A DNA stretch of 64,000 bases, taken from contig JAVVDU010000003.1 in the NCBI GenBank assembly GCA_032251515.1, positions 39,849 to 103,848 on the forward strand. The letters run 5' to 3'. Positions 23,410 through 32,923 of the stretch are shown piece by piece (within the stretch, counting starts at the first letter, position 1; the number at the start of each line of letters is the position of its first letter). The position numbers and the translations under genes are program-made. Under the pieces are notes generated by a model. It had not been told where the DNA came from. It ran no database searches and was given only the letters and a program-made list of their open reading frames with translations. Source of the DNA: Carthagonibacter sp032251515. GTDB lineage: Bacteria > Gemmatimonadota > Gemmatimonadetes > Palauibacterales > Palauibacteraceae.

Positions 23410-24080
23410 TCGAGGTCAACCTCCACCCGGCCGGTCCGAAGGCGGGCCGGAGACGTCGCCGGGGAGGTGGGGGGTTCGCCCTCCCGTTTCGGATCCGCCC
23501 GCCCGCGGGCGGTGCGGGAGGCACGGGGGGACGGGACCCGTGGACCCTCGCCGCCTGGGGGCTTTCGGCCGTCGCGGTGCTCGTGATCGCGGGCCTGTGG
23601 TTCTCCCAGCGGGGGGCGGCCGGCGCCATCGAGCGGGAGCTCGAGGAAGCCGTCGCCGACTCCGTGCGCCTCGCCGACCTGCGCCAGCTCAGCGACAGCC
23701 TCACGTCGCGGGAACGGGCGATCCGGGATCGGCTGGGCCTGGTGCGGAGCCTCGACGAGGGACGGTTCGTCTGGCCGCACCTGATGGACGAGGTGAGCGC
23801 CGCGCTACCGGCGTTCACCTGGCTGACGGCGATCCGTGCGAGCACGCCGCTGCCGGATCTCAGCGTGCAGATCGACGGCGTGGCGGCGAACCCGCTCGCG
23901 ATTACCCGTTTCGTCCGCAATCTGCAGGCCTCCCCGTTCATTTCGCGGGTGCGGATCATCGGAAGCCAGCAGCAGCTCGTCGAAGACGTGGCGGCGCAGG
24001 CCTTCAAGATCGTCGTCCACTACCGGCAGCCCTCCGACCGCGACGTGGAACGGGTGCCGGTCGGCGAGCGGGGGACCTGA
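23406..24080 (+). CDS. pilN: Type IV pilus alignment protein PilN
   Basis: 224-residue bitopic inner-membrane protein. MIEVNLHP at the N-terminus is the conserved PilM-binding peptide (INLLP-like). A Gly/Arg-rich insert of about 40 residues then precedes the membrane segment (WGLSAVAVLVIAGLWF, near 50-66), longer than in most PilN proteins. The periplasmic part has a coiled coil and a ferredoxin-like domain (WLTAIRASTPLPDLSVQIDG, PFISRVRIIGSQ). Overlaps pilM by 4 bases; pilO starts 2 bases after its stop. Confidence 0.92.
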   Translation: MIEVNLHPAGPKAGRRRRRGGGGFALPFRIRPPAGGAGGTGGRDPWTLAAWGLSAVAVLVIAGLWFSQRGAAGAIERELEEAVADSVRLADLRQLSDSLTSRERAIRDRLGLVRSLDEGRFVWPHLMDEVSAALPAFTWLTAIRASTPLPDLSVQIDGVAANPLAITRFVRNLQASPFISRVRIIGSQQQLVEDVAAQAFKIVVHYRQPSDRDVERVPVGERGT

Positions 24081-24082
24081 CG

Positions 24083-24730
24083 ATGGCCCTCCTCCCCACC
24101 GAACAGGACAAGCAGCTCAAGCTGCTCGTGGCGATTCTCGCGGTGGCGGGTGCCGCGCTCTACTACCTGTACGTCCACCGGCCGCGCGCGGATGAGCTGC
24201 TGGAGGAGCGGGCGCGGGTGGAGTCCCTGCAGGCGCAGAACGAGGCGGCGGAAGCGCGCATCGGGAACCTCCAGGAGCTGCGTGACAGGCTCGCGGCGGC
24301 CGAGTCGCAGCTCGAGGCGCTCGAGCGGCTCGTGCCGTCGGGCGCCGAGGTCCCGGAGATCTACGAGTCCATCGCCACCGAGACGCAGGCGCTGCGGCTC
24401 CGCCTGATCAGCGTGGAGCCGGCCGAGCCGGTGCCGACCGACAGCGCGTCGCCCCTGCTGCGGCAGGAGTGGCTGATGCGGGTCGAGGGCGAGTATCACG
24501 CGCTCGGCACGCTTCTCGCTCGCGTGGCCTCCTTCGACAGGATCGTACGCCCGCGCGTGACGGAGGTGATTCCCTCCGGGATGACGCCCGCGGGGCGCCA
24601 GCTCGTGAACGCGACGTTCTCGCTCGAGACGTTCGTGCTGCGCGGAGGGGCGCCCCCGACCGGAGAAGAGGCGGCCGGGTTCGTCGCCGGAGCCGACGCG
24701 GGTCCGGGGAGCACGGGAGGGAGCCGGTGA
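24083..24730 (+). CDS. pilO: Type IV pilus alignment protein PilO
   Basis: 215 residues: short cytosolic tail, one membrane helix (LLVAILAVAGAALYYLYV, about 14-31), a long coiled coil (residues 35-85, leucine and glutamate rich) and a C-terminal PilO periplasmic domain containing EYHALGTLLARVASFDRIV and VNATFSLETFVL. It dimerises with PilN to link PilM to PilP/PilQ. The tail beyond residue 190 is Gly/Ala-rich. Its TGA overlaps the pilP GTG. Confidence 0.92.
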   Translation: MALLPTEQDKQLKLLVAILAVAGAALYYLYVHRPRADELLEERARVESLQAQNEAAEARIGNLQELRDRLAAAESQLEALERLVPSGAEVPEIYESIATETQALRLRLISVEPAEPVPTDSASPLLRQEWLMRVEGEYHALGTLLARVASFDRIVRPRVTEVIPSGMTPAGRQLVNATFSLETFVLRGGAPPTGEEAAGFVAGADAGPGSTGGSR

Positions 24731-25182
24731 GCCGATCGCGCCTGGCGGCCGGGTTCGTCCTGGCGATGGTGGCCGGATTCGCGGCGCGGGAGCCGGCCGC
24801 GGCACAGGAGCCGACCGCGGGGACGCCGAGCGCCGCGGGGCAGGAGCAGGAAGACGTCCTGACCCGGGAGGTGTTCCGGTACCCCGGCGGCGAGGACCGC
24901 CGCGATCCGTTCGAGCCGTTGTCGGCGGGCGACGAGCTGGGTCCGCGGTTCGAGGATCTCGAGTTGGCGGGCCTCGTGTTCGCGCCGCAGACGGGGAGCA
25001 TCGCGATTCTGGTGGACCGGGCCACGCGCCGGCGCTACCGGGTCTGGGAGGGCGACGACATCGGCGGTGCGCGCCTTGCGCGCGTGCGCCCCGCGGAGGC
25101 CGAGTTCGTGGTCACGGCGTTCGGGGTCACGCGCCAGGAGACGCTGCGCCTGAAGAAGGCGGACAAGGAGCGGAGGGAATGA
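24727..25182 (+). CDS. pilP: Type IV pilus alignment protein PilP
   Basis: 151 residues with a signal peptide (FVLAMVAGFAAREPAAAQE) but no lipobox cysteine, so unlike the classic PilP it seems to be a soluble or differently anchored periplasmic protein. The C-terminal HR/beta domain has RDPFEPL, the conserved RDPF motif of PilP, followed by LELAGLVFAPQTGSIAILVD and YRVWEGDDIGGARLARV. It joins PilNO with the secretin. Overlaps pilO and pilQ by 4 bases each. Confidence 0.9.
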   Translation: MSRSRLAAGFVLAMVAGFAAREPAAAQEPTAGTPSAAGQEQEDVLTREVFRYPGGEDRRDPFEPLSAGDELGPRFEDLELAGLVFAPQTGSIAILVDRATRRRYRVWEGDDIGGARLARVRPAEAEFVVTAFGVTRQETLRLKKADKERRE

Positions 25183-26894
25183 TGGTCAGAGCGATCCTCG
25201 CGTCGGCCCTGCTGGCGGGACCGGTCTTTCCCTCCGGGGGAGGGCCGGGCGCCGTGCAGGAAGTCCGGATCGCCCCGGCGGGTGCCGAGACGGAGATCGT
25301 GATCCTCACGACGGGCCCGGTCGAGGTCCGCGACTTCGTGCTCACGGATCCTCCGCGCCTCGTTCTCGACCTCGAGGGCGTGGAGTCCGCCCTGCCGCGC
25401 CCGGCGTACGACGCGATCGGGATCGGCGGGGTCGTGCGGATGCGGAGCGCGGCGTACCGGCCGGGGGTGCTGCGGCTCGTGTTCGACCTCTCGGAGCTCC
25501 CCGCCTACGAGACCTCCGTGGATCCGGCGGGTGTGCGGGTTCGGTTCCCGAATCCGGCCGGTCCCTTCGAGCCGTGGTCCACGGGACGGCCGGCGGCGGC
25601 CGGCCCCGCGGAGACCGCGACGGCCACCGTGTCCCGGCCTCCTCTCCCCCAGGAGGAGCCGGCGCGCATCACGGTGGCCTTCGACAGTGCGAGCATGCTG
25701 GACGTGCTCGCCGGCTTTTCCGAGTACGCCGGCGTGTCGATCGTTCCCAGCAGCGAGGCCGCCGCGATGACGGTGCGCGGCGTGGACATCCGCAACCAGC
25801 GCTGGGACGTGGCCCTCGACGCGATCCTCGCCTCGCAGGGGCTGGGGTGGCGCCTGCAGTCCGAGGGAATCCTGATCGTCGACAAGCTCGAGGGCCTGCG
25901 GACGCGCGACACGCTGCAGACCGAGACCCGGGTGTTCCGGATCAACTACGCGGGGGCCGACTCGGTCGCCAAGACCCTGTCCGCGCTCGCTACGCCGAGC
26001 CGCGGCCAGGTCGTGGCCTACCAGGGGGCGAACTCCGTGATCGTGACGGACGTGCCCTCGGTCGTGGCCCGCATGGACACGCTGATCCGGAGCCTCGACC
26101 GCCAGACTCCGCAGGTGGCGATCGACGCGCGGATCATCTTCGTGAACCGCACGGACGTCAACGAAATGGGGATCGTCTACGACCTGAAGGACGTGAGCAA
26201 CGCCAGCGGCGGGAACTCCATCAACGAAGTGATCGGCGTCGAGGACCCTCTCAATCCCGGCACCATCACGAACGAGACCCTCGTCGACCTGTCGGGGGAA
26301 TCCGTGGCGGCGCTGGCGAACGCGAACGACCGGGTCCTTGCGCCCTCGCTGCAGATCCTCGCCTCCACGGCGTTCGGGGACTTCGCGCTCAGCGCGTTCA
26401 TCGAGGCCCTCGAGCAGCACCGCCTCTCCGACGTGCAGGCCGCGCCGTCGATCCAGGTGGTGGACAACCACAACGCCCGCATCCAGGTCGGCGAGCGCAC
26501 GCCGCTGCGGATCCTCGAGCAGGGCGCGCAGGTACAGGAGGCGACGGTGGCGGTCCAGTTCGAGGACACGGGCATCATCCTCGACGTGACGCCGCACATC
26601 ACGAACAACAACCAGATCCTGCTCGACGTCTCGGCGGAGCGCTCCGGGATCCTCACCGACCTCCCGGACGTGGGCTTCACCTTCGAGAAGCAGATCGGCC
26701 AGTCGCGCCTGCTGCTGGAGGACGGCGAGACGATGGTGATCGGCGGGCTCACGCTGAGCGAGGTGACGCGGACCGAGAGCGGGATCCCGCTCCTGATGAA
26801 CGTTCCGCTGGTCGGCGGGCTGTTCCGGTCGACCAAGAACAGCGAGACGAAGCAGGACCTGATCATCCTCGTGACGCCGCACATCGTGAAGTGA
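25179..26894 (+). CDS. pilQ: Type IV pilus outer-membrane secretin PilQ
   Basis: 571 residues with signal peptide. An AMIN domain (about 25-125, peptidoglycan binding; DPPRLVLDLEGVES) is followed by a secretin/TonB short N-terminal domain (ISMLDVLAGFSEYAGV region near 165), one N1/NHN-type domain (TRVFRINYAGADSVAKTLSAL, VIVTDVPSVVARMDTLI) and the secretin core from about 300 to the end, with the gate region and the terminal PLLMNVPLVGGLFRS and ILVTPHIVK signatures. PilQ multimers form the pore for pilus exit. One AMIN domain and one N1 make it compact compared with 700-residue PilQ proteins. Confidence 0.95.
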   Translation: MMVRAILASALLAGPVFPSGGGPGAVQEVRIAPAGAETEIVILTTGPVEVRDFVLTDPPRLVLDLEGVESALPRPAYDAIGIGGVVRMRSAAYRPGVLRLVFDLSELPAYETSVDPAGVRVRFPNPAGPFEPWSTGRPAAAGPAETATATVSRPPLPQEEPARITVAFDSASMLDVLAGFSEYAGVSIVPSSEAAAMTVRGVDIRNQRWDVALDAILASQGLGWRLQSEGILIVDKLEGLRTRDTLQTETRVFRINYAGADSVAKTLSALATPSRGQVVAYQGANSVIVTDVPSVVARMDTLIRSLDRQTPQVAIDARIIFVNRTDVNEMGIVYDLKDVSNASGGNSINEVIGVEDPLNPGTITNETLVDLSGESVAALANANDRVLAPSLQILASTAFGDFALSAFIEALEQHRLSDVQAAPSIQVVDNHNARIQVGERTPLRILEQGAQVQEATVAVQFEDTGIILDVTPHITNNNQILLDVSAERSGILTDLPDVGFTFEKQIGQSRLLLEDGETMVIGGLTLSEVTRTESGIPLLMNVPLVGGLFRSTKNSETKQDLIILVTPHIVK

Positions 26895-26897
26895 CCC

Positions 26898-26961
26898 GTC
26901 CGCCGCCGTGACGGCGGCGGACAGGCGCGGTCGTGTCGGGGCCCGGATCCGTCCGGGCCCC
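26898..26961 (+). terminator. Paired hairpin terminators after pilQ
   Basis: Two perfect 10-base stems in series: GTCCGCCGCC / GGCGGCGGAC (26898-26907, 26913-26922) and GGGGCCCGGA / TCCGGGCCCC (26938-26947, 26952-26961). Together they isolate the pil operon from aroC. Confidence 0.8.
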
Positions 26962-27067
26962 GCTTGCGTTACGGACGGCCGAGACCCATGTCCGGGGGGC
27001 GGGCCCGTACGGGCCGGGAGGCCGGGCCCGCACGCCGGGGCGAACGGACGTGAACGACGGAGCGAGC

Positions 27068-28273
27068 ATGGACCTGGGAATCCGATTCAGCACGGCCGGG
27101 GAGTCGCACGGACGCGGCATGCTGGTGGTCGTCGAGAACCTGCCCGCCGGCCTTCCCGTGCGTCCCGAGGACGTGGCGCGCGACCTGGCGCGCCGGCAGC
27201 TCGGGTACGGCCGCGGCGGCCGCATGCAGATCGAACGGGACGCGGGCGAGATCCTCAGCGGCGTACGGCTCGGCGAGACGCTCGGCTCGCCGGTCGCGAT
27301 CTGGATCGGGAACCGGGACCACGAGAACTGGCGCACCGCGATGAACGTGGAGCCGGTGCCGGACGCGGACGACGAGGCGCTGCGGCGCGTGTGGATGCCC
27401 CGTCCCGGCCACGCGGACCTCGTCGGGCTGCGCAAGTACGATCGCCGCGACGCGCGCGACATCCTGGAGCGGTCGAGCGCCCGCGAGACGTCGGCGCGTG
27501 TGGCGGCGGGCGCGGTGGCGCGCCGGCTGCTCGCGGAGCTCGGCGTCCGCGTGGGCAGCCACGTGGTGCGGATCGGGCCGGTGGAGGCGGCGCCGCCCGC
27601 GCCGCTCCCCGACGACCTGAACGCGGCGTCCGACGCGTCCGACGTCCGCTGCCTGGACCCCGCCGCGGCCGAGCGCATGCGTGCCGCCATCGATGCGGCG
27701 GGTGCCGACGGGGACACGCTGGGCGGGGTGTTCGAGGTCGTGGCCACGGGCCTTCCGGTGGGTCTGGGCAGCCACGTCGCATGGGACCGGCGGCTCGAGA
27801 CGCGGCTGGGTGCCGCCCTGCTGTCCATCCAGGCGATCAAGGGAGTCGAGGTGGGGCTGGGGTTCCGGGCCGGGGCGCTGCGGGGCTCGGAGGTGCACGA
27901 CGAGATCGAGGCGGCCCCGGGCCGGCGCCGGGCGGCGGGGTATCGCCGTCGCCGCAACCACGCGGGAGGCCTCGAGGGCGGCATGACGACGGGCGAGCCG
28001 CTCGTCGTGCGTGCCGCCATGAAGCCGCTCAGCTCGCTGACCCGCCCGCTGGACAGCGTGGACCTGCGCACCGGCGCTCCGGCCAAGGCCGTGCGCGAGC
28101 GGAGCGACGTGTGCGCGGTGCCCGCGGCCGCCATCGTGGGAGAGGCGATGGTGGCCCTGGTGCTCGCCGGCGCGCTGCGCGAAAAGCTGGGAGGAGACTC
28201 GCTGCGGGAGATGCGTCGCAACCTGGAGGCGTATCTCGACCGGGTGAACGAGGCGGCGGAGCCCGCCGGGTGA
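27068..28273 (+). CDS. aroC: Chorismate synthase
   Basis: 401-residue FMN-dependent enzyme converting EPSP to chorismate, the last common step of aromatic biosynthesis. Signatures: GESHGRGM near the N-terminus (catalytic His), RRQLGYGRGGRMQIERD, ARETSARVAAGAVAR and the FMN/substrate loop RRRRNHAGGLEGGMTTGEP. The ATG at 27068 has GGAG 5 bases upstream. Stop overlaps the aroK start (GTGA). Confidence 0.96.
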   Translation: MDLGIRFSTAGESHGRGMLVVVENLPAGLPVRPEDVARDLARRQLGYGRGGRMQIERDAGEILSGVRLGETLGSPVAIWIGNRDHENWRTAMNVEPVPDADDEALRRVWMPRPGHADLVGLRKYDRRDARDILERSSARETSARVAAGAVARRLLAELGVRVGSHVVRIGPVEAAPPAPLPDDLNAASDASDVRCLDPAAAERMRAAIDAAGADGDTLGGVFEVVATGLPVGLGSHVAWDRRLETRLGAALLSIQAIKGVEVGLGFRAGALRGSEVHDEIEAAPGRRRAAGYRRRRNHAGGLEGGMTTGEPLVVRAAMKPLSSLTRPLDSVDLRTGAPAKAVRERSDVCAVPAAAIVGEAMVALVLAGALREKLGGDSLREMRRNLEAYLDRVNEAAEPAG

Positions 28274-28929
28274 ACGAGCCGCCGCGGCCGCGGAACGGGC
28301 CGCCGCCGGGCGGATCGTCGCGCTCCGCCCCGCCGCCGGACGGTGCGCCACGCCATGCCTCACCGGGAGCCGTGGTCGTGCTGGTCGGCCTGATGGGGGC
28401 CGGCAAGAGCACGGTCGGGCGGGTCCTGGCCGATCGCTGGGGATGTCCCTTTCTCGACCTGGACGAAGAGATCGAACGCCGGGCGGGAACCTCCGTGGCG
28501 GAGATCTTCCGCTGCGAGGGAGAGGAGGGATTCCGGCGCCGGGAAGCGGAGGCGACGCGCAGATTACGCCCCCGGCCGCCGCTCGTGATCGCGACGGGAG
28601 GTGGCTGGATGGCCCGGCCGGAGCTGCGCGATGCCTGGGCCGGCGCGATCCGGGTGTGGCTTCAGGTGACGCCCGGGGAAGCCCTCGATCGCCTGCGCGG
28701 GCTGCCGGCCACCCGGCCCCTGCTGGCGAACGAATCGCCCGGGCAGGTGTTGGAGACCCTTCTCGAGCGGCGGTCCGCCGCCTATCGTCTGGCCGAGATC
28801 GCGGTCGCCACCTCCGGGCACGACGTACCGGAGACGGCGGCGGCGGTGGCCGAGGCCGTGGAGGACATGGCGAACGTGGCGGGACGCGCGGACCCGGCGG
28901 GACGCGCGGATCCGGCGGACCGACCCTGA
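28270..28929 (+). CDS. aroK: Shikimate kinase
   Basis: 219 residues from the GTGA overlap with aroC. The first 35 residues are a Pro/Gly/Ser-rich extension with no counterpart in typical 170-180 residue shikimate kinases; the enzyme proper begins at VVVLVGLMGAGKSTVGRVLA (Walker A). Substrate residues appear in FLDLDEEIERRAG, IFRCEGEEGFRRREAE and IATGGGWM, and the lid in RPLL. An internal later start is possible, but the coupled GTG is the only well-placed one. The tail carries an 18-base repeat. aroC-aroK after pilQ mirrors the pilQ-aroK linkage seen in many proteobacteria. Confidence 0.93.
   Translation: MNEPPRPRNGPPPGGSSRSAPPPDGAPRHASPGAVVVLVGLMGAGKSTVGRVLADRWGCPFLDLDEEIERRAGTSVAEIFRCEGEEGFRRREAEATRRLRPRPPLVIATGGGWMARPELRDAWAGAIRVWLQVTPGEALDRLRGLPATRPLLANESPGQVLETLLERRSAAYRLAEIAVATSGHDVPETAAAVAEAVEDMANVAGRADPAGRADPADRP
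28881..28916 (+). repeat. 18-base tandem repeat in the aroK tail
   Basis: Two 18-base units (28881-28898 and 28899-28916) differing at one base, encoding a repeated GRADPA peptide at the AroK C-terminus, outside the catalytic fold. Confidence 0.75.
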
Positions 28930-28952
28930 ACATCGGAAAGACATAGAGCGGC

Positions 28953-31568
28953 ATGGCGGCAGCGAAACCCAGACATCTCGTGATCGTGGAGTCTCCCACC
29001 AAGGCGAACACCCTCAGGCGCGTCCTGGGACGGGACTATGCCGTGGAGGCGACTTCGGGCCACGTCATCGACCTGCCGAAGAAGGGCCTGGCGGTGGACG
29101 TCGATGGCGGCTTCGAGCCCGAGTACGTGACGGTGCGCGGCAAGGGCAGGATGATCCAGGATCTTCGGAAACGGGCCCGGGACGTCGACGACGTCCTCAT
29201 CGCCACCGACCCGGACCGCGAGGGCGAGGCGATCGGCTACCACATCGCCCTCAAGCTCGGCTACGAGGAGAACGACGGGCGCCGGTTCCGGCGCGTGCGG
29301 TTCAACGAGTTCACGAAGGACGCCGTGCTGGAGGCGCTCGCCGAGCCGGGGGACATCGACCTGCGACAGGTCGAGGCACAGCAGGCGCGCCGCATTCTCG
29401 ACCGCCTGGTCGGCTACGGCCTGTCGCCGCTCCTCTGGAAGAAGATCTCCCCCGTCGATCCCGTGAGCCGCCGGCCCCTGTCGGCCGGGCGGGTCCAGTC
29501 GGTCGCGGTGCGCCTCCTGGTGGAGCGCGAGCGCGAGCGGCGCCGCTTCCGCACCGGCGGCTGGTGGGACATCGTGGCCACCCTGGCGGCGGAAGGCGGC
29601 GAGTTCGAGGCCCGTCTCGAGACGCTCGACGGAACGCGGGTCGCCTCGGGGCGGGACTTCGATTCCGCCACGGGACGGCCGGCGGACGCGGGGGCGGTGG
29701 TCCTGCTCGACGAAGCCGCGGCCACGGCGCTGGCGGAGCGGCTCGCGGGAGAGGACTTCCAGGTCACGGCCGTCGAGGCACGCGACTTCACGCAGTCACC
29801 GTACGCGCCGTTCCGGACGTCGACGCTGCAGCAGGAGGCGAACCGCAAGCTCGGCCTCTCCGCACGGGAGACGATGCGCGTGGCGCAGCGGCTCTACGAG
29901 GACGGGCACATCACGTACATGCGGACGGACTCGACGCGGCTCTCCGGCCAGGCGATCGCCGCATCTCGCAGGCGCGTGGAAGAGAAGTACGGCGATGCGT
30001 ACCTCAGCCCGCGGCCGCGGAACTACGGCAAGCAGGCGAAGGGCGCGCAGGAGGCGCACGAGGCGATCCGGCCGGCGGGCACGGCGATGCGGACGTCCGA
30101 CGAACTGGGCCTGTCGGGAATCGAGGCGGCGCTGTACGACCTGATCTGGAAGCGGACCATGGCCACCCAGATGGCCGACGCGCGGCGCCGCAGCGTCACC
30201 GCGACCGTCCGCTCCGGTCCGGCGGAGTTCCGGGCGAGCGGCCGCACCACGGTGTTTCCGGGCTTTCTGCGCGCCTACGTCGAGGGCAGCGACGATCCGG
30301 AGGCCGCCCTGGACGACCGCGAGGAGTTCCTCCCGCCGCTCGCCGAGGGCGACCGGCTGACGGCGCGCGGCGTTCGTCCCGAGGGCCACGAGACGCGGCC
30401 GCCGGCCCGGTACAACGAGGCGGCCCTGATCAAGGCGCTGGAAGCGGAGGGGATCGGCCGCCCCAGCACCTACGCGCCCACCATCGCCACGATCGTGGAA
30501 CGCGGGTACGTCGACGTCCGGCAGAGGCAGCTCGTTCCCACGTTCCTCGCCTTCGCGGTGACGCGGCTCCTCGAGGAGCACTTCGAGGACCTGGTGGACC
30601 TCGGGTTCACGTCCCGCATGGAGGCGGACCTGGACCGCATCGCCGACGGCGACGTGGAGTGGCGCCGGTTCCTGGAGGACTTCTACCGCGGGCCGGGCGG
30701 GTTCGAGAAACGGCTCGCGGACCGGGCCGAGAAGATCGATCCGCGTGCCGCATCCGGCCTCCCGGAGTTCGACGACCTTTCGGCCGAGGTGCGGATCGGG
30801 CGCTTCGGGCCGTTCCTCGAACAGCGCACGGACGGCGAGCCGCTCCGCGTGACGCTCCCCGAGGACCTCGCCCCGGGCGACCTGACGCCGGAGGTCGCTT
30901 CGAGGCTGCTGGAGGCGAAGCAGAAGGCGGACGAGCCGCTCGGCACGGATCCCGAAACGGGCCTGCCGGTGCGGCTGCTCGTCGGACGCTACGGGCCGTT
31001 CGTCCAGCTCGGCGACAGCGATTCCGGCGACGGCGGGCGCCCCCCCCGCGCATCCCTGCCCACGGGCGTCGCCGCCGAGGACGTCGACCTGGAGATGGCG
31101 CTCGGCCTGCTCTCGTTGCCGCGCACCCTCGGTCCGCACCCGGAGAGCGGAGAACCGGTGCGCGCGGGCATCGGGAGGTACGGCCCCTACGTCGTGCACG
31201 ATGGCGACTTCCGCTCGCTGGAGAAGGACGACGACGTGCTGCGCGTCGAACTGGAGCGGGCCCTGGAGCTGCTCTCCCGTCCGAAGAAGGGACGCCGCCG
31301 CGGGTCCCCGAAGGTCCTGCGGGCGCTCGGCGTGCACCCGGAGGACGAAGCGCCGGTGGAGCTGCTGGATGGCAGGTACGGCCCGTACGTCCGCCACGGA
31401 AAGACGAACGCCTCGCTCCCCAAGGACCTCTCGCCGGACGACCTGACGCTGGAGCGCGCCCTGCAGCTGCTCGAGGAGAAGCGGGCGCGCGGCGGTGGCA
31501 ACAAGGGCGGGCGATCCGGTCGCAAGGGCGGCCGCGGTCGGTCGTCCGGCCGGTCCGCGAAGCGATGA
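28953..31568 (+). CDS. topA: DNA topoisomerase I (type IA)
   Basis: 871-residue enzyme relaxing negative supercoils. The Toprim domain starts at LVIVESPTKANTL and contains the DPDREGEAI motif (about 88-96); the catalytic Tyr322 lies in TYMRTDSTRLS. The C-terminus has no zinc-finger cysteines but four Toprim-C repeats: IGRFGPFLEQR, VGRYGPFVQLG, IGRYGPYVVHD and DGRYGPYVRHG. The last 35 residues are basic Gly/Arg/Lys-rich, probably a DNA-binding tail. The repeat-type C-terminus is known from Actinobacteria and several other phyla. Coupled to trmFO by ATGA. Confidence 0.96.
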   Translation: MAAAKPRHLVIVESPTKANTLRRVLGRDYAVEATSGHVIDLPKKGLAVDVDGGFEPEYVTVRGKGRMIQDLRKRARDVDDVLIATDPDREGEAIGYHIALKLGYEENDGRRFRRVRFNEFTKDAVLEALAEPGDIDLRQVEAQQARRILDRLVGYGLSPLLWKKISPVDPVSRRPLSAGRVQSVAVRLLVERERERRRFRTGGWWDIVATLAAEGGEFEARLETLDGTRVASGRDFDSATGRPADAGAVVLLDEAAATALAERLAGEDFQVTAVEARDFTQSPYAPFRTSTLQQEANRKLGLSARETMRVAQRLYEDGHITYMRTDSTRLSGQAIAASRRRVEEKYGDAYLSPRPRNYGKQAKGAQEAHEAIRPAGTAMRTSDELGLSGIEAALYDLIWKRTMATQMADARRRSVTATVRSGPAEFRASGRTTVFPGFLRAYVEGSDDPEAALDDREEFLPPLAEGDRLTARGVRPEGHETRPPARYNEAALIKALEAEGIGRPSTYAPTIATIVERGYVDVRQRQLVPTFLAFAVTRLLEEHFEDLVDLGFTSRMEADLDRIADGDVEWRRFLEDFYRGPGGFEKRLADRAEKIDPRAASGLPEFDDLSAEVRIGRFGPFLEQRTDGEPLRVTLPEDLAPGDLTPEVASRLLEAKQKADEPLGTDPETGLPVRLLVGRYGPFVQLGDSDSGDGGRPPRASLPTGVAAEDVDLEMALGLLSLPRTLGPHPESGEPVRAGIGRYGPYVVHDGDFRSLEKDDDVLRVELERALELLSRPKKGRRRGSPKVLRALGVHPEDEAPVELLDGRYGPYVRHGKTNASLPKDLSPDDLTLERALQLLEEKRARGGGNKGGRSGRKGGRGRSSGRSAKR

Positions 31569-32923
31569 GCCGCTCCCGCATCCCGGTGATCGGGGGCGGG
31601 CTCGCAGGATCGGAGGCCGCCTGGCAGCTCGCCGAGCGCGGGCACGAGGTGGACCTGTTCGAGATGCGCCCGGAGCGGGAGACGCCGGCGCACCGCACGG
31701 GCGACCTGGCCGAGGTCGTGTGCACGAACTCCTTCAAGTCGGAGGCCCTGGACACGCCCCACGGCCTCCTGAAGGCCGAGGCCCGCATGCTGGGCTCCCT
31801 GCTCCTCGAGGTGGCCGATGCCACCCGCGTGCCGGCGGGCTCGGCGCTCGCCGTCGACCGGACGCTGTTCGCCCGCGAGGTGACGCGTCGCGTGGCCGCA
31901 CACCCCCGGATCCGGCTGCGCCTGGAGGAGGTGACGGAACTGCCGCCCGGGCCGGCCGTCGTCGCCACGGGGCCCCTCACATCGGATGCGCTGTCCGAGG
32001 CGATCCGCCGCCGGCTCGGCGCGGACAACCTCGCGTTCTTCGACGCGATCGCCCCCATCGTGTCGCGCGAGTCGATTCGCGAGGAGGCGGCGTGGATGGC
32101 CTCGCGGTACGGAAAGGGAGAGGCGGACTACCTGAACTGTCCCCTCGATGAGCCCGGCTACGAGGCGTTCGTGGATGCCCTGCTGGCGGCGGACGTGCAC
32201 GAGGGTCACGACTGGGAGGCCGTTTCGTATTTCGAGGGCTGCCTTCCGATCGAGGTGATGGCGCGGCGCGGCCGCGACACGCTCCGGCACGGGCCGATGC
32301 GCCCCGTGGGCCTGCCGGATCCCCGCACGGGTCGGATCCCTCACGCCGTGGTCCAGCTTCGCCGCGAGGACCGAGCCGGCCGGATGTGGAACCTCGTCGG
32401 TTTTCAGACCCGCCTCAGGATCGGCGAGCAGGGCCGGGTATTCCGGCTGATTCCCGGGCTGGAGGAGGCGGAGTTCCTGCGCTGGGGGGCGATCCACCGC
32501 AACTCCTACGTGAACTTCCCGGCCGGGCTCACGCCGCACGGCAGCCCGCCCGACGACCCGGGGCTCCTGCTCGCCGGCCAGCTCACGGGCGTCGAGGGGT
32601 ACACGGAGTCCCTGGCCAGCGGGCTCCTGGCCGCGATCCAGGTGGACCGCCTGCTGCAGGGACTCGCGCCCTCGGTCCCGCCGGCCGACACGATGCTGGG
32701 CGGCCTGTACCGCTACCTGCGCGAGGCGGACCCGGCCCACTTCCAGCCGATGAACGCCAACTTCGGTCTGCTCGACCCCGCGCCCGGCCGGCCGCGCGGC
32801 CGGCGGGCCCGGCGGCAGGCGCAGGCGACGCGCGCGATCCGTGCCCTGCGGGACTGGTGCGCCGAGGTGGACTGGCCGGTCCGGCCCGTCGCGGAGCCGG
32901 ACCCGGCGGCCTCCGGCGCATGA
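31565..32923 (+). CDS. trmFO: Methylenetetrahydrofolate-tRNA-(uracil-5-)-methyltransferase TrmFO
   Basis: 452-residue FAD enzyme that makes ribothymidine-54 in tRNA using methylene-THF. It has the FAD loop IPVIGGGLAGSEAAWQLA, FEMRPERETPAHRTG and the invariant VCTNSFKSE segment, then NCPLDEPGY and YFEGCLPIE with its conserved cysteine. The C-terminal GQLTGVEGYTESLASGLLA closes the FAD site. topA-trmFO-xer-hslVU is a conserved order also seen in Firmicutes. Overlaps topA and xerC by 4 bases. Confidence 0.95.
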   Translation: MSRSRIPVIGGGLAGSEAAWQLAERGHEVDLFEMRPERETPAHRTGDLAEVVCTNSFKSEALDTPHGLLKAEARMLGSLLLEVADATRVPAGSALAVDRTLFAREVTRRVAAHPRIRLRLEEVTELPPGPAVVATGPLTSDALSEAIRRRLGADNLAFFDAIAPIVSRESIREEAAWMASRYGKGEADYLNCPLDEPGYEAFVDALLAADVHEGHDWEAVSYFEGCLPIEVMARRGRDTLRHGPMRPVGLPDPRTGRIPHAVVQLRREDRAGRMWNLVGFQTRLRIGEQGRVFRLIPGLEEAEFLRWGAIHRNSYVNFPAGLTPHGSPPDDPGLLLAGQLTGVEGYTESLASGLLAAIQVDRLLQGLAPSVPPADTMLGGLYRYLREADPAHFQPMNANFGLLDPAPGRPRGRRARRQAQATRAIRALRDWCAEVDWPVRPVAEPDPAASGA